In this document: one piece after another, positions 8,166 through 15,802 of the stretch | Numbering within the stretch: position 1 is the first letter of the stretch | Layout of the letters: each line of letters begins with the position of its first letter | Origin: CAVORB01 sp964395315 | GTDB taxonomy: Bacteria; Pseudomonadota; Gammaproteobacteria; Chromatiales; Chromatiaceae | Direction of reading: 5' to 3' | Assembly (NCBI GenBank): GCA_964395315.1 | Contig: CAYNBI010000003.1 | Span: 1 to 64,000, forward strand | DNA length: 64,000 nucleotides | The notes under the pieces: model-generated | What the model saw: only the letters and a program-made list of their open reading frames with translations | Told to the model about the DNA's origin: nothing | Database searches by the model: none | Program-made: the position numbers and the translations under genes

Positions 8166-8825
8166 ATGAGTCACGCCCTGACGCGATCCCTCCTTTTGGC
8201 CCTCGCGGCCGTGATACCGCTGCACACCACCGCCGCAGACGAGCCTGACCTTGAGCGGGGCAAGGCCCTGCACCGCCAGTGCGCCCTCTGCCACGGCCTC
8301 TACTCCCAGGGAATCATGGGTGGCAAGTACCCGCGGTTGGCGGGCTACCCCGAGTACTACATGATTGAGATGATCGAGAAGTATAAGGACAACACCCTCA
8401 GCTATCCCGCGATGACGGTGGTCGGCGGCCTGCGCAGCTTGTCCGAGCAGGACATCGAGAGCCTTGCCGCCTACATCGCCGATATCGACCTTGCCCAGGT
8501 CTTTCCGCTCGACATCCCGACGCCCGAGGGTGACCTCGAAGAGGGTGAGGATCTCTACCAGGGCGACTGCAAAACCTGCCATGGGCGCAAGGGCGAGGGC
8601 AAGGCCCGCAAGGAATCGCCTCCCCTGCGCGGCCAATACACCGAATACCTGGCGCGCCAGATCGAGATGTTCCTCAACAAGGAGCGCATCCACGCGGACG
8701 ACGAGGAGGACGAGACCTTCGTCGACTACAAGCCCGAGGAGATCCGCAACATCCTTGCTTATGTCGCGACCCTCGACGACGACCAGGCCGCCACGGATGA
8801 TGACGAGAAAGAGGACGAGAAGTAG
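8166..8825 (+). CDS. periplasmic di-haem class I cytochrome c (c4/c553-like)
   Basis: Exported cytochrome with a signal peptide (MSHALTRSLLLALAAVIPLHTTAADE) and two CxxCH haem sites: CALCH near residue 39 and CKTCH near residue 135. Each is in a roughly 85-residue class I cytochrome domain. Likely axial methionines are in YPAMTVV and, less clearly, in the second domain. The arrangement fits the c4 family, soluble electron carriers between membrane complexes and terminal oxidases or sulfur enzymes. The last 16 residues are almost all acidic or lysine (DDDQAATDDDEKEDEK). The frame is open from 7815, but the ATG at 8166 has AGGAG at 8152-8156 and starts the signal peptide. The DUF302 gene follows by 54 bases. 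Confidence 0.9.
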   Translation: MSHALTRSLLLALAAVIPLHTTAADEPDLERGKALHRQCALCHGLYSQGIMGGKYPRLAGYPEYYMIEMIEKYKDNTLSYPAMTVVGGLRSLSEQDIESLAAYIADIDLAQVFPLDIPTPEGDLEEGEDLYQGDCKTCHGRKGEGKARKESPPLRGQYTEYLARQIEMFLNKERIHADDEEDETFVDYKPEEIRNILAYVATLDDDQAATDDDEKEDEK

Positions 8826-8879
8826 GCGCCGTCCCGACAATCCGTCGTTTTCGAAACGTTTTCCCGCAGGAGTCAGATC

Positions 8880-9377
8880 ATGAGAATCCTTGTTGCCGCC
8901 CTCGCCTTGATGCTCGCATGGACCCCGGCCATCTCTGCCGAAGATCCCGAAGTGCAGATGTTCGACATCGGCCAGACCGTGATCAAGATGGCACTCGCCG
9001 ACGGCGTCGGGCCCCAAGATGCAGTCGAGGCCATGCTGTCCAAAGCCGCCGAGCTCAATATGAAAATGGTCGGGCACCAAAATGTCGGCCTGGAGCTGCG
9101 CAACCGCGGCATCGAGTCCCCCGACCTCGAAATCCTCCAGTTCTGCAACCCGGAAGATGCCATCAAGATGGTCCAGTTCAACACCATCTACGCCGCCTAC
9201 ATGCCCTGTCGCATCGCCCTGGTGCAGGACAGCGAGGGCAAGCATTGGCTGGAGATGCTCAACCTAGACATGATCATCAACGCCTACCAGCTTCCCCCCG
9301 AACTGCAGGCCATCGCTATCACCGTCAACGGCACCATGCTGTCGATCCTTACCGCCGGCGCGACCGGAGCCTTCTGA
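8880..9377 (+). CDS. exported DUF302 domain protein
   Basis: 165-residue exported protein with a clear signal peptide (MRILVAALALMLAWTPAISA) and a DUF302 domain. The diagnostic block is FCNPEDAIKMVQFNTIYAAY followed by MPCRIALVQD and a glycine-lysine turn, all close to the family consensus. The function of DUF302 is unknown; it is common in sulfur-oxidising and other chemolithotrophic bacteria and often lies near cytochromes. Two conserved cysteines (in FCNPED and MPCR) are about 23 residues apart and could bind a metal or form a disulfide; this is inference. AGGAG at 8870-8874 precedes the ATG well. Together with the di-haem cytochrome it probably forms a two-gene periplasmic unit. Confidence 0.88.
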   Translation: MRILVAALALMLAWTPAISAEDPEVQMFDIGQTVIKMALADGVGPQDAVEAMLSKAAELNMKMVGHQNVGLELRNRGIESPDLEILQFCNPEDAIKMVQFNTIYAAYMPCRIALVQDSEGKHWLEMLNLDMIINAYQLPPELQAIAITVNGTMLSILTAGATGAF

Positions 9378-9552
9378 ACGGGCCGGCCAATCACCGGGGG
9401 CCGCAGCCCCCCCGGAGTGTCCGCGGCAGAGATCCCTCCGGGCGTCCGGCGCCGACGCGGAGCGTTTTCCCTCCGCTAGACTCAGGGTATGCGTTGGGTT
9501 TTCAGCGCGGCATCATACGCCGCTACCAGCGCTGACCAACGAGGACCCCAGC

Positions 9553-10044
9553 TTGAATACCATGCGTTCCTGGCAACTCCCTTTCATGCTCTTGCCCCTG
9601 CTCGTCCTGCCGACGGCAGGTGCCCAAACCGTCTACAAATCGATCGACGATCAGGGAAAGGTGACCTATTCCTCCACCCCGCCGCCGCCCGGTGACGCCC
9701 AAGTCGTCGAGCGTGTCCCCATCGCGCCCCCTCCACCCGAGTCTGACGTGCAGGCGGCGGAGCAACGGATGCGTGAGCTCGAAATCGAGAGTGCGCGCAG
9801 CGATCGCGAGCGTGCGGAGCGCAAGGAGCAACAGGCCCAGTCCGTCGCCGCGGCGGAAGCGGAGCTGGCGAAGGCCCGGGCGGAGCTGGAAGACGCCAAG
9901 ATCCAGGGCGACGACGACTGGCAGTACCTGGCAGCGGGCGGCAGGGTGCTCAAGCAGAGCTACCTCGACCGGGTCGAGCAGGCCGAGAAGCGGGTGCAGG
10001 CGGCCGAGGATGCCTTGCGGAAGGCCCGCAGCGGCCAGCCCTGA
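9553..10044 (+). CDS. exported DUF4124 domain protein with coiled coil
   Basis: 163-residue exported protein. After a signal peptide (PFMLLPLLVLPTAGA) comes a short DUF4124 domain: VYKSIDDQGKVTYSSTPPPP, the small beta-hairpin seen at the N-terminus of many gammaproteobacterial envelope proteins. Residues about 65-150 are rich in Ala, Glu, Arg and Lys with heptad spacing and should form a long coiled coil. The start is called at TTG 9553 because GAGG at 9541-9544 is 8 bases upstream; the ATG at 9562 would be 17 bases from it. Role unknown, presumably structural in the periplasm. Confidence 0.82.
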   Translation: MNTMRSWQLPFMLLPLLVLPTAGAQTVYKSIDDQGKVTYSSTPPPPGDAQVVERVPIAPPPPESDVQAAEQRMRELEIESARSDRERAERKEQQAQSVAAAEAELAKARAELEDAKIQGDDDWQYLAAGGRVLKQSYLDRVEQAEKRVQAAEDALRKARSGQP

Positions 10045-10087
10045 TCGCAACGACCGGTACAGGCCGAGCGCCTTGGGTCCTAGCCGG

Positions 10088-10933
10088 TCAGGCGGGGCGC
10101 TTCCTTGGCGCGATTAGATAACTCCATGCGGCGTAAGCCAGCGCTGCGACGCTCAACAGCCACTGGATATCGGCGGACCCGGCATAGCCTCCGTCCGAGT
10201 AAAGCAGGGTCGCCGCGAACATGGCCGCGACGCCAACGAAGGCGACGTGGACCGAGGGGTAATCGACACCCCAAGGAAGGCGTGACGCGATCCTCGCCCC
10301 CAGCCAGGCCGCCAGCACCCCGCCGGCGAGGCCGGCCGCGACGTCCACTGGCCAGTGCACACCCACGGCGACACGGCTCATGCCCGCGATCACCGCGATC
10401 AGAATCAGCACAGCCCTCGCCCACCGTGACTGCAGATAGTAGACCCACACGCCGAAGAACACCCCGGCCGTGACGCTGTGACCAGATGGAAAGCTGGACT
10501 TGCGGTGGCGTGGCCCGATCAGGTTGAAAATATCCGCGTCCAGAACCCCGGGCGGACGCACGGCGGAGAACAGGGGCTTCAGGGATTGGCTGAAGGCGAC
10601 ACCGAGCACGGCGGCGACGATCAGTGCCCAGAAAACGCGCGGATACCGGCGGGAGAAGAACAGGGTCAATGCGAATGCCACGCGCTCGTCGCCGAGCAGG
10701 GTGAGCCACTCCCAGAGCCGATGAGGCACCTGCGCCGCGAGACCGTTGATGCGCAGAAACCCGGCGTGATACCCGCAGAAGAGGTAGAGGGTCAGCCCCA
10801 CCAGGGCGCACGCTAGGGCCCAGCGGATCAGCCAGAGATCGCCCGACGCCGAGCGCGGCGGCGTCCGCTCCGCTCCGGTGGAAAGCGAGGTACGCAGGTC
10901 CTCCCCGATGCGCGCGAGCAGACCCTCAGCCAT
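10088..10933 (-). CDS. PAP2-family membrane phosphatase
   Basis: Integral membrane phosphatase of the PAP2 superfamily, which removes phosphate from lipids such as undecaprenyl pyrophosphate or lipid A. The three PAP2 motifs are complete: KPLFSAVRPP, SSFPSGHSVTAG and SRVAVGVHWPVDVAAG. About seven hydrophobic segments are visible in 281 residues. Its start overlaps the end of the GT39 gene by 8 bases, so it is the third gene of a coupled operon GT2-GT39-PAP2. That context suggests recycling of a polyprenyl carrier or dephosphorylation of the lipid being glycosylated. No specific substrate residue pattern (LpxE, LpxT, BacA-unrelated UppP) could be fixed. Confidence 0.88.
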   Translation of the reverse strand: MAEGLLARIGEDLRTSLSTGAERTPPRSASGDLWLIRWALACALVGLTLYLFCGYHAGFLRINGLAAQVPHRLWEWLTLLGDERVAFALTLFFSRRYPRVFWALIVAAVLGVAFSQSLKPLFSAVRPPGVLDADIFNLIGPRHRKSSFPSGHSVTAGVFFGVWVYYLQSRWARAVLILIAVIAGMSRVAVGVHWPVDVAAGLAGGVLAAWLGARIASRLPWGVDYPSVHVAFVGVAAMFAATLLYSDGGYAGSADIQWLLSVAALAYAAWSYLIAPRKRPA

Positions 10934-12509
10934 TACCCTGCCCCTCCGCCATCTTCACCAGCGCCACCGGCCCGCGGCGGTAGATGACCTCCCGTGACAG
11001 CCCCGGGAAATCGGCGGCCAGGCGGTCGAGCTTATCCAGCCGCAGGAAAACGAGATCTCCCGGGGCGGGCTCCCGGGCCGGGGTGATGGCCTGCCGATAG
11101 ACGCTGAAGCTCGGCATGCTGGTGCGATAGATCACCGTCGGCAGATTGAGCTCACGCGCCAGGAGGGCCGCCTCCTTTACCGGTGCCTGGAGGACCTCGA
11201 ACACTCGCGGCACCAGTGCCCCATAGACCACGGCGGTCTGCACGAAGCCAGCCAGTACCAGGCCCTGCCAAACGCCGATCCGCCGCCACAGGGCGATGGC
11301 CAGCAGCGACGCCAGACCGATGCCTACCGCCAGTCGGTAGGCTCCGTCGAGCACCCGTCCTCCCTCCGTGAACATGGCAACCTCGTGCGGCTTGTGCGCC
11401 CGCGCTGCCGCCAGTTCCACCACCTCCGGCAGAAACAGCAACAGCAGCATGAACAGGACCGGCGGTACGAAGCCCAGCCAGCGGCTCGCGAGCAGCTCCC
11501 GGTGCCGGGCCATCAGGATGAATAGCGGCACCGTCCCGTAGAGCAGGTAGTGCGGAAGTTTGGTGCCGGAAAAGGAGAAGAACACAAACACCACCCCAAA
11601 CCACAGCCACAAGAGGCGGTCCAGCGGGTCCGCCCAGGCGCGCCTCAGCATCGGCAGGAGCCGTAGCAACCAACCGGTGAAGGGGAGCATGATCAGCGGC
11701 AGGATCACGAAGTAGTATCCGAGAAAGCCCTCGTGTCCGTGTATGGTGTCGCCGAAGCGCCCGAGGTTGTGGCGCAGGAAGAAGCTCTCAAAGAAACCCG
11801 ACCCGTTGTCGAGGTAAATGGCCACGTACCAGGGCACCGCCACCACCAGAAACACCATCCAGCCCGAGGGCGCGAAGACCGCTCGCCACCAATCCCGCAG
11901 GGCTCCCGCGGAGAGGAAGAACAGAAGGCTCACGAGCAGCGGAAAGAAGACCGCCACCGGTCCCTTGGTGAGGAAGCCGAGCCCCATCCACAGATAGACC
12001 CGCAGCAGGGTGCCCCACCTCTGCCGCAGATACCAGCGATAGATGTCGAAAAAGCTCAGCGCGAGAAACAGGTTCAGCACCGCGTCAGCCGTCGCCGCCT
12101 TGGCGATCAGCGAGACCTCCAGGGTCAGGGCCATGATCAGCGCGGCTACGGTGGCGGTCGGCGCGTCGAGGCGCTCGCGCACGAACCACCACAGGGCCAG
12201 GAGCCAGGCGGTCGCCGCCAGGGCCGAGGGCAAACGCAAGGCAAGCTCGTTCAGCCCGAGCAGCTTGACCGAGGCCGCCTGCAACCAGTAGATGAGCACC
12301 GGCTTGTCGTAGCGCGGCTCACCGTCCTTGTGCGGGGTGATGTAGTTCCCGCTCGCAAGCATCTCGCGCGTGGCCTCGGTGAAGGCCCCTTCGTCCAGGT
12401 CGTAGAGAGGCACCGCCCCCAACTGCCAGAAGAAGCTTAACAACACCGCGGCGGCGAGCACCCACGGCGATGCAAGCGACCGGGAGAGGATCGGGCTCAT
12501 CGCACTCAT
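10926..12509 (-). CDS. ArnT-like GT39-family polyprenyl-phosphate glycosyltransferase
   Basis: Multi-pass inner-membrane glycosyltransferase of the PMT/ArnT superfamily, transferring a sugar from a polyprenyl-phosphate donor to lipid A or another envelope acceptor. The conserved first periplasmic loop PLYDLDEGAFTEATREML contains the catalytic-type Asp-Glu pair, and YDKPVLIYWLQAA and FLTKGPVAVFFPLLV are family segments. About 12 hydrophobic helices precede a soluble C-terminal part. The frame stays open to 12539, but the ATG at 12509 is chosen because it forms a 4-base ATGA overlap with the stop of the GT2 gene, giving 527 residues. This matches translational coupling to the donor-making enzyme upstream. 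Confidence 0.88.
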   Translation of the reverse strand: MSAMSPILSRSLASPWVLAAAVLLSFFWQLGAVPLYDLDEGAFTEATREMLASGNYITPHKDGEPRYDKPVLIYWLQAASVKLLGLNELALRLPSALAATAWLLALWWFVRERLDAPTATVAALIMALTLEVSLIAKAATADAVLNLFLALSFFDIYRWYLRQRWGTLLRVYLWMGLGFLTKGPVAVFFPLLVSLLFFLSAGALRDWWRAVFAPSGWMVFLVVAVPWYVAIYLDNGSGFFESFFLRHNLGRFGDTIHGHEGFLGYYFVILPLIMLPFTGWLLRLLPMLRRAWADPLDRLLWLWFGVVFVFFSFSGTKLPHYLLYGTVPLFILMARHRELLASRWLGFVPPVLFMLLLLFLPEVVELAAARAHKPHEVAMFTEGGRVLDGAYRLAVGIGLASLLAIALWRRIGVWQGLVLAGFVQTAVVYGALVPRVFEVLQAPVKEAALLARELNLPTVIYRTSMPSFSVYRQAITPAREPAPGDLVFLRLDKLDRLAADFPGLSREVIYRRGPVALVKMAEGQGNG

Positions 12510-13501
12510 GCGGGGCCGCGCCAGCCTGCCTGATCGCAATCGCTCTGCCAGGCGATGCAGTAGTTCGGCCGGTCGCGGGACTCGAAGAAGGTCCGGGCAA
12601 GCAGTTCCGCCAGCACGCCGGTGGTGAGGAACTGGACCGAAAAGACCAGGAAAAGGATGCCAGCGAACAGCATGGGGCGTCGGCCGATATCCTCGCCGAA
12701 GCCGAACTTGATCACCGTCAGATGTGCCATGATCAACAAGCCGACGAGCCCGAAGACGATCCCGATGGAGCCGAAGAAGTGTCCCGGACGGGCCCGATAG
12801 CGCAGGAAAAAGAACGCCGTCAGCAGGTCGAGGAGGACGCGGAAAGTGCGCGAGATTCCGTACTTGGAACGGCCGAACTGGCGCGCCTCATGGTGCACCA
12901 CCGTCTCGCCCATGCGCCGCGGGTCGGTCACGCCGGCCATCCACACAGGGATGAAACGGTGCATCTCCCCGAACAGACGCACCCGCTTGATGATCTCCGC
13001 ACGATAGACCTTGAGACTGCAGCCGTAATCGTGCAGACGCACCCCGGTGACCTTGGCGATCAGCCGGTTGGCGATGCGGGACGGGATCTTGCGCAGCAAC
13101 AGCCCGTCCTGGCGATCTCGGCGCCAGCCCTGGAGCAGGTCCAGATCGCGCTCGATGAGCTCATCGACCATGCGCGGAATATCGGCCGGATCGTTCTGCA
13201 GGTCCCCGTCCAGGGTCGCGATCAGCTCTCCGCGCGCGGCGTCGAAACCCGCCTGCATGGCTGCGGTCTGACCGAAGTTGCGTTGCAGCCGGATGACGCG
13301 CACGTGTGGACCGAAACGCGCCGCCTGCTCGCGCAGTCGCTCGCCGGTGTCGTCGCGACTGCCGTCGTCAACGCAGATGAGCTCCCACGGCCCGGGATAG
13401 TCCTTCAATCCCTGGTGCACGCGAGAGAGCATCGGGAGGACGTTTTCCCCCTCCTCGTACATCGGAATGACGACCGACAGGCTGTGGGCGACAGGCGACA
13501 T
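12506..13501 (-). CDS. GT2-family glycosyltransferase (DPM1/ArnC/GtrB-like)
   Basis: Membrane-bound family 2 glycosyltransferase that makes a polyprenyl-phosphate sugar from a nucleotide sugar. It begins LSVVIPMYEEGENV, has CVDDGSRDDT and the metal-binding GDLQND, then RNFGQTAAMQAGFDAA and SRIANRLIAKVTGVRLHDYG as in DPM1/GtrB-type enzymes. Two C-terminal transmembrane segments occur near residues 240-310. The frame is open to 13588, but the ATG at 13501 places VVIPMYEE at the usual distance, so 331 residues. It is the first gene of a coupled operon supplying the GT39 transferase. It is divergent from the rhlE-type helicase gene. Confidence 0.9.
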   Translation of the reverse strand: MSPVAHSLSVVIPMYEEGENVLPMLSRVHQGLKDYPGPWELICVDDGSRDDTGERLREQAARFGPHVRVIRLQRNFGQTAAMQAGFDAARGELIATLDGDLQNDPADIPRMVDELIERDLDLLQGWRRDRQDGLLLRKIPSRIANRLIAKVTGVRLHDYGCSLKVYRAEIIKRVRLFGEMHRFIPVWMAGVTDPRRMGETVVHHEARQFGRSKYGISRTFRVLLDLLTAFFFLRYRARPGHFFGSIGIVFGLVGLLIMAHLTVIKFGFGEDIGRRPMLFAGILFLVFSVQFLTTGVLAELLARTFFESRDRPNYCIAWQSDCDQAGWRGPA

Positions 13502-13675
13502 GCTGATCTCGCGTGCTGGACCCGGGCTCCTTGGGACAGACACCCGAAGCGGAACGCGCAAGCTATACGGGCACCGGGGAAATTTCAACCGCTCTTGGCC
13601 GCCTCGGACGAGTCGCGTTCACCACCCGCGTAAAGGAACCTGCCGCAGCCGCCGGTTTCGTGTATTTTGCCCGCC

Positions 13676-15007
13676 ATGAGCGATTCATTCTCCGACATGC
13701 CGCTTGCCGAGCCGCTGCTGCGCGCCGTCGCCAGGCAGGGCTTCGAGCGTCCCACTCCCGTTCAAGGCCGAGTGATCCCGCTTGCCCTGGCCGGCCGGGA
13801 CCTTCTGGTCTCGGCGCAGACCGGATCGGGCAAGACCGCTGCCTTCCTGCTGCCGACGATGCAGCGATTCCTGGACCAGCCCGCGGCGGACACCGGCACG
13901 CGGGCACTGATCCTGGCGCCGACACGGGAGCTCGCGCGCCAGATTTACGACCACTTCATCCAGCTCGGCAGCTACACCCGGCTCACCGCGGGCGTTATCA
14001 CCGGCGGCGCGCCGCTCAGCCACCAGGTAGCGACCCTGCGCAAGAACCCCGAGCTATTGATTGCGACCCCGGGGCGGCTGCTCGAACACCTGGAGAAGGG
14101 CAATGCGGCCCTCGACGAGCTGGAAATACTGGTCCTGGACGAAGCGGACCGAATGCTCGACATGGGCTTTGCCGCCGACGTGCTGTCCATCATCGGCCGA
14201 TGCAACGTCCAGCGTCAGTCACTGCTGTTCTCCGCCACCCTGACCCATCGGGGCCTGAGACCCATCACCGAGCGGTTGCTGCGGGAGCCCGACGTGGTCA
14301 CGATCGACGCGCCCCGGGAACAGCACCCCGACATCCATCACCAGGTCCTGCTCGCGGACGATCCGGACCACAAGCGCGCGCTCCTGATCCGGTTACTGAC
14401 CGAGGAGACATTCGGCAAGGCCCTGGTCTTCACGAACACACGCGAGCAGGCCGCGAGCCTCGGCGGATTCCTGGCCAACAGCGAGACACGGGCCGCGACC
14501 CTGCACGGGGAGCTGGACCAGCGCGAGCGCAACCGGGTGGTGGAGCTCCTGCGGCGCGACCAGATTCGGGCCCTGGTCGCCACGGACGTCGCGGCCCGGG
14601 GGCTTGACGTCCTCGGCATCGACCTAGTGATCAACTTCGAGGTGCCGCGCAGCGGCAAGGACTACCTGCATCGCACCGGCCGCACCGGCCGCGCCGGCGC
14701 GCGAGGACTGGCGGTCTCGCTGGTCGGCCCGCGAGAGTGGAACCACATGGAGAGCATCATCCGCTACCTGGGGCTCGCGGTGGAGCCGCGCGCCATCGCG
14801 GGCATGGAGGCCAAGTTCAAGGGACCAGGGCCCGCCAGGCGCACCAAGAAGCCGGTTGCGCCTAAACGAACAAGGCCTGCGTCGGAGAGGCCGGCCGCCA
14901 AGGTGAAGGACCGCCTGCGAGACCGCAAGAACAAGGGCAAGCGGCGCAAGCCGACCGGGGCGAATACGGTCGACGCCGGCCACGGTCCGCTCAAGAGGCG
15001 CACCTGA
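13676..15007 (+). CDS. rhlE: DEAD-box ATP-dependent RNA helicase, RhlE type
   Basis: RNA helicase with all DEAD-box motifs in order: Q motif GFERPTPVQGRVIP, motif I AQTGSGKT, Ia PTRELARQ, GG, TPGR, motif II VLDEADRML, motif III SAT, motif V VATDVAARGLD and motif VI HRTGRTGRAG. RhlE-type enzymes act in ribosome assembly and RNA turnover in the cytoplasm. The C-terminal 75 residues are a basic, Lys/Arg/Pro-rich tail likely to bind RNA. Length is 443 residues from ATG 13676; a TTG three codons earlier (13667) is a less likely start and no strong ribosome site is seen for either. Assignment to RhlE rather than another subgroup is from overall look. Confidence 0.87.
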   Translation: MSDSFSDMPLAEPLLRAVARQGFERPTPVQGRVIPLALAGRDLLVSAQTGSGKTAAFLLPTMQRFLDQPAADTGTRALILAPTRELARQIYDHFIQLGSYTRLTAGVITGGAPLSHQVATLRKNPELLIATPGRLLEHLEKGNAALDELEILVLDEADRMLDMGFAADVLSIIGRCNVQRQSLLFSATLTHRGLRPITERLLREPDVVTIDAPREQHPDIHHQVLLADDPDHKRALLIRLLTEETFGKALVFTNTREQAASLGGFLANSETRAATLHGELDQRERNRVVELLRRDQIRALVATDVAARGLDVLGIDLVINFEVPRSGKDYLHRTGRTGRAGARGLAVSLVGPREWNHMESIIRYLGLAVEPRAIAGMEAKFKGPGPARRTKKPVAPKRTRPASERPAAKVKDRLRDRKNKGKRRKPTGANTVDAGHGPLKRRT

Positions 15008-15058
15008 GCGCCGTTCGCCCGAGGCTTCCTACCGCTTCAGGCCGGGATCCGCGGCGCG

Positions 15059-15751
15059 CTACACCGAGTCCTTCAGCATCAGCTCCTTGATGTGCCCGAT
15101 GGCCTTGGTCGGGTTCAGACCCTTGGGGCACACCTCCACGCAATTCATGATGCTGTGGCAGCGAAACAGCTTGTATGGGCCCTCGAGCGCATCCATGCGT
15201 TCGGAGGACGCCTGGTCGCGGCTGTCGGCGAGGAAGCGGTAGGCGGTGAGCAGCGCCTGGGGCCCGAGAAACTTCTCCGGATTCCACCAGAAGGACGGGC
15301 AGAAGGTAGAGCAGCAGCCGCACATGATGCACTCGTAGAGGCCATCGAGCTTGTCGCGCTCCGCCGGGGACTGACGCAACTCCTGCTCCGGGGTCGGCTC
15401 CTTGCGCTTGAGCCAAGGATCGACCGCCTTGTACTGCTCATAGAACTGGGTCATGTCGACCACCAGGTCGCGGATCACCGGGCGGCCCGGGAAGGGGCGC
15501 ACCTCCACCGGGGCCTTGAGATCGGACACCCGGGTGATGCAGGCGAGCATGTTGCGCCCGTTGGCGTTGACGCCATCGGAGCCGCACACGCCCTCACCGC
15601 AGGAGTGACGGAAGGCGAAGGTCTCGTCCTGGCGCTTGATGTCCAGCAGGGCGTCGCGCAGCATCATGCCGCGATGGGTCTCGACCTCGAACTCCTGCAT
15701 GCGCGGCTTCTGGCCGGACTCGGGATCGTAGCGGTAGACACGGAATTTCAT
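15059..15751 (-). CDS. sdhB: succinate dehydrogenase iron-sulfur subunit
   Basis: Iron-sulfur subunit of respiratory complex II, passing electrons from FAD to ubiquinone. The N-terminal [2Fe-2S] domain has SCGEGVCGSDGVNANG and a later LAC, and the C-terminal domain has CIMCGCCSTFCPSFW and CHSIMNCVEVCPKGLNP for the [4Fe-4S] and [3Fe-4S] clusters. In the first motif the usual SCREGVCGSD reads SCGEGVCGSD; the ligands are kept. At 230 residues it is full length. It is the last gene of the sdhCDAB operon on the minus strand, 51 bases after sdhA. Confidence 0.96.
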   Translation of the reverse strand: MKFRVYRYDPESGQKPRMQEFEVETHRGMMLRDALLDIKRQDETFAFRHSCGEGVCGSDGVNANGRNMLACITRVSDLKAPVEVRPFPGRPVIRDLVVDMTQFYEQYKAVDPWLKRKEPTPEQELRQSPAERDKLDGLYECIMCGCCSTFCPSFWWNPEKFLGPQALLTAYRFLADSRDQASSERMDALEGPYKLFRCHSIMNCVEVCPKGLNPTKAIGHIKELMLKDSV

Positions 15752-15802
15752 AGTCGTTCCTCGGAACTGGGCTGTCGGATACCGTCGGCGCGGGCCGCTG
15801 CG

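Noticed and set aside
7917..9245. 442-residue minus-strand ORF across the cytochrome and DUF302 genes
   Set aside because: It is the antisense of two real exported proteins and has no recognisable fold or ribosome site.
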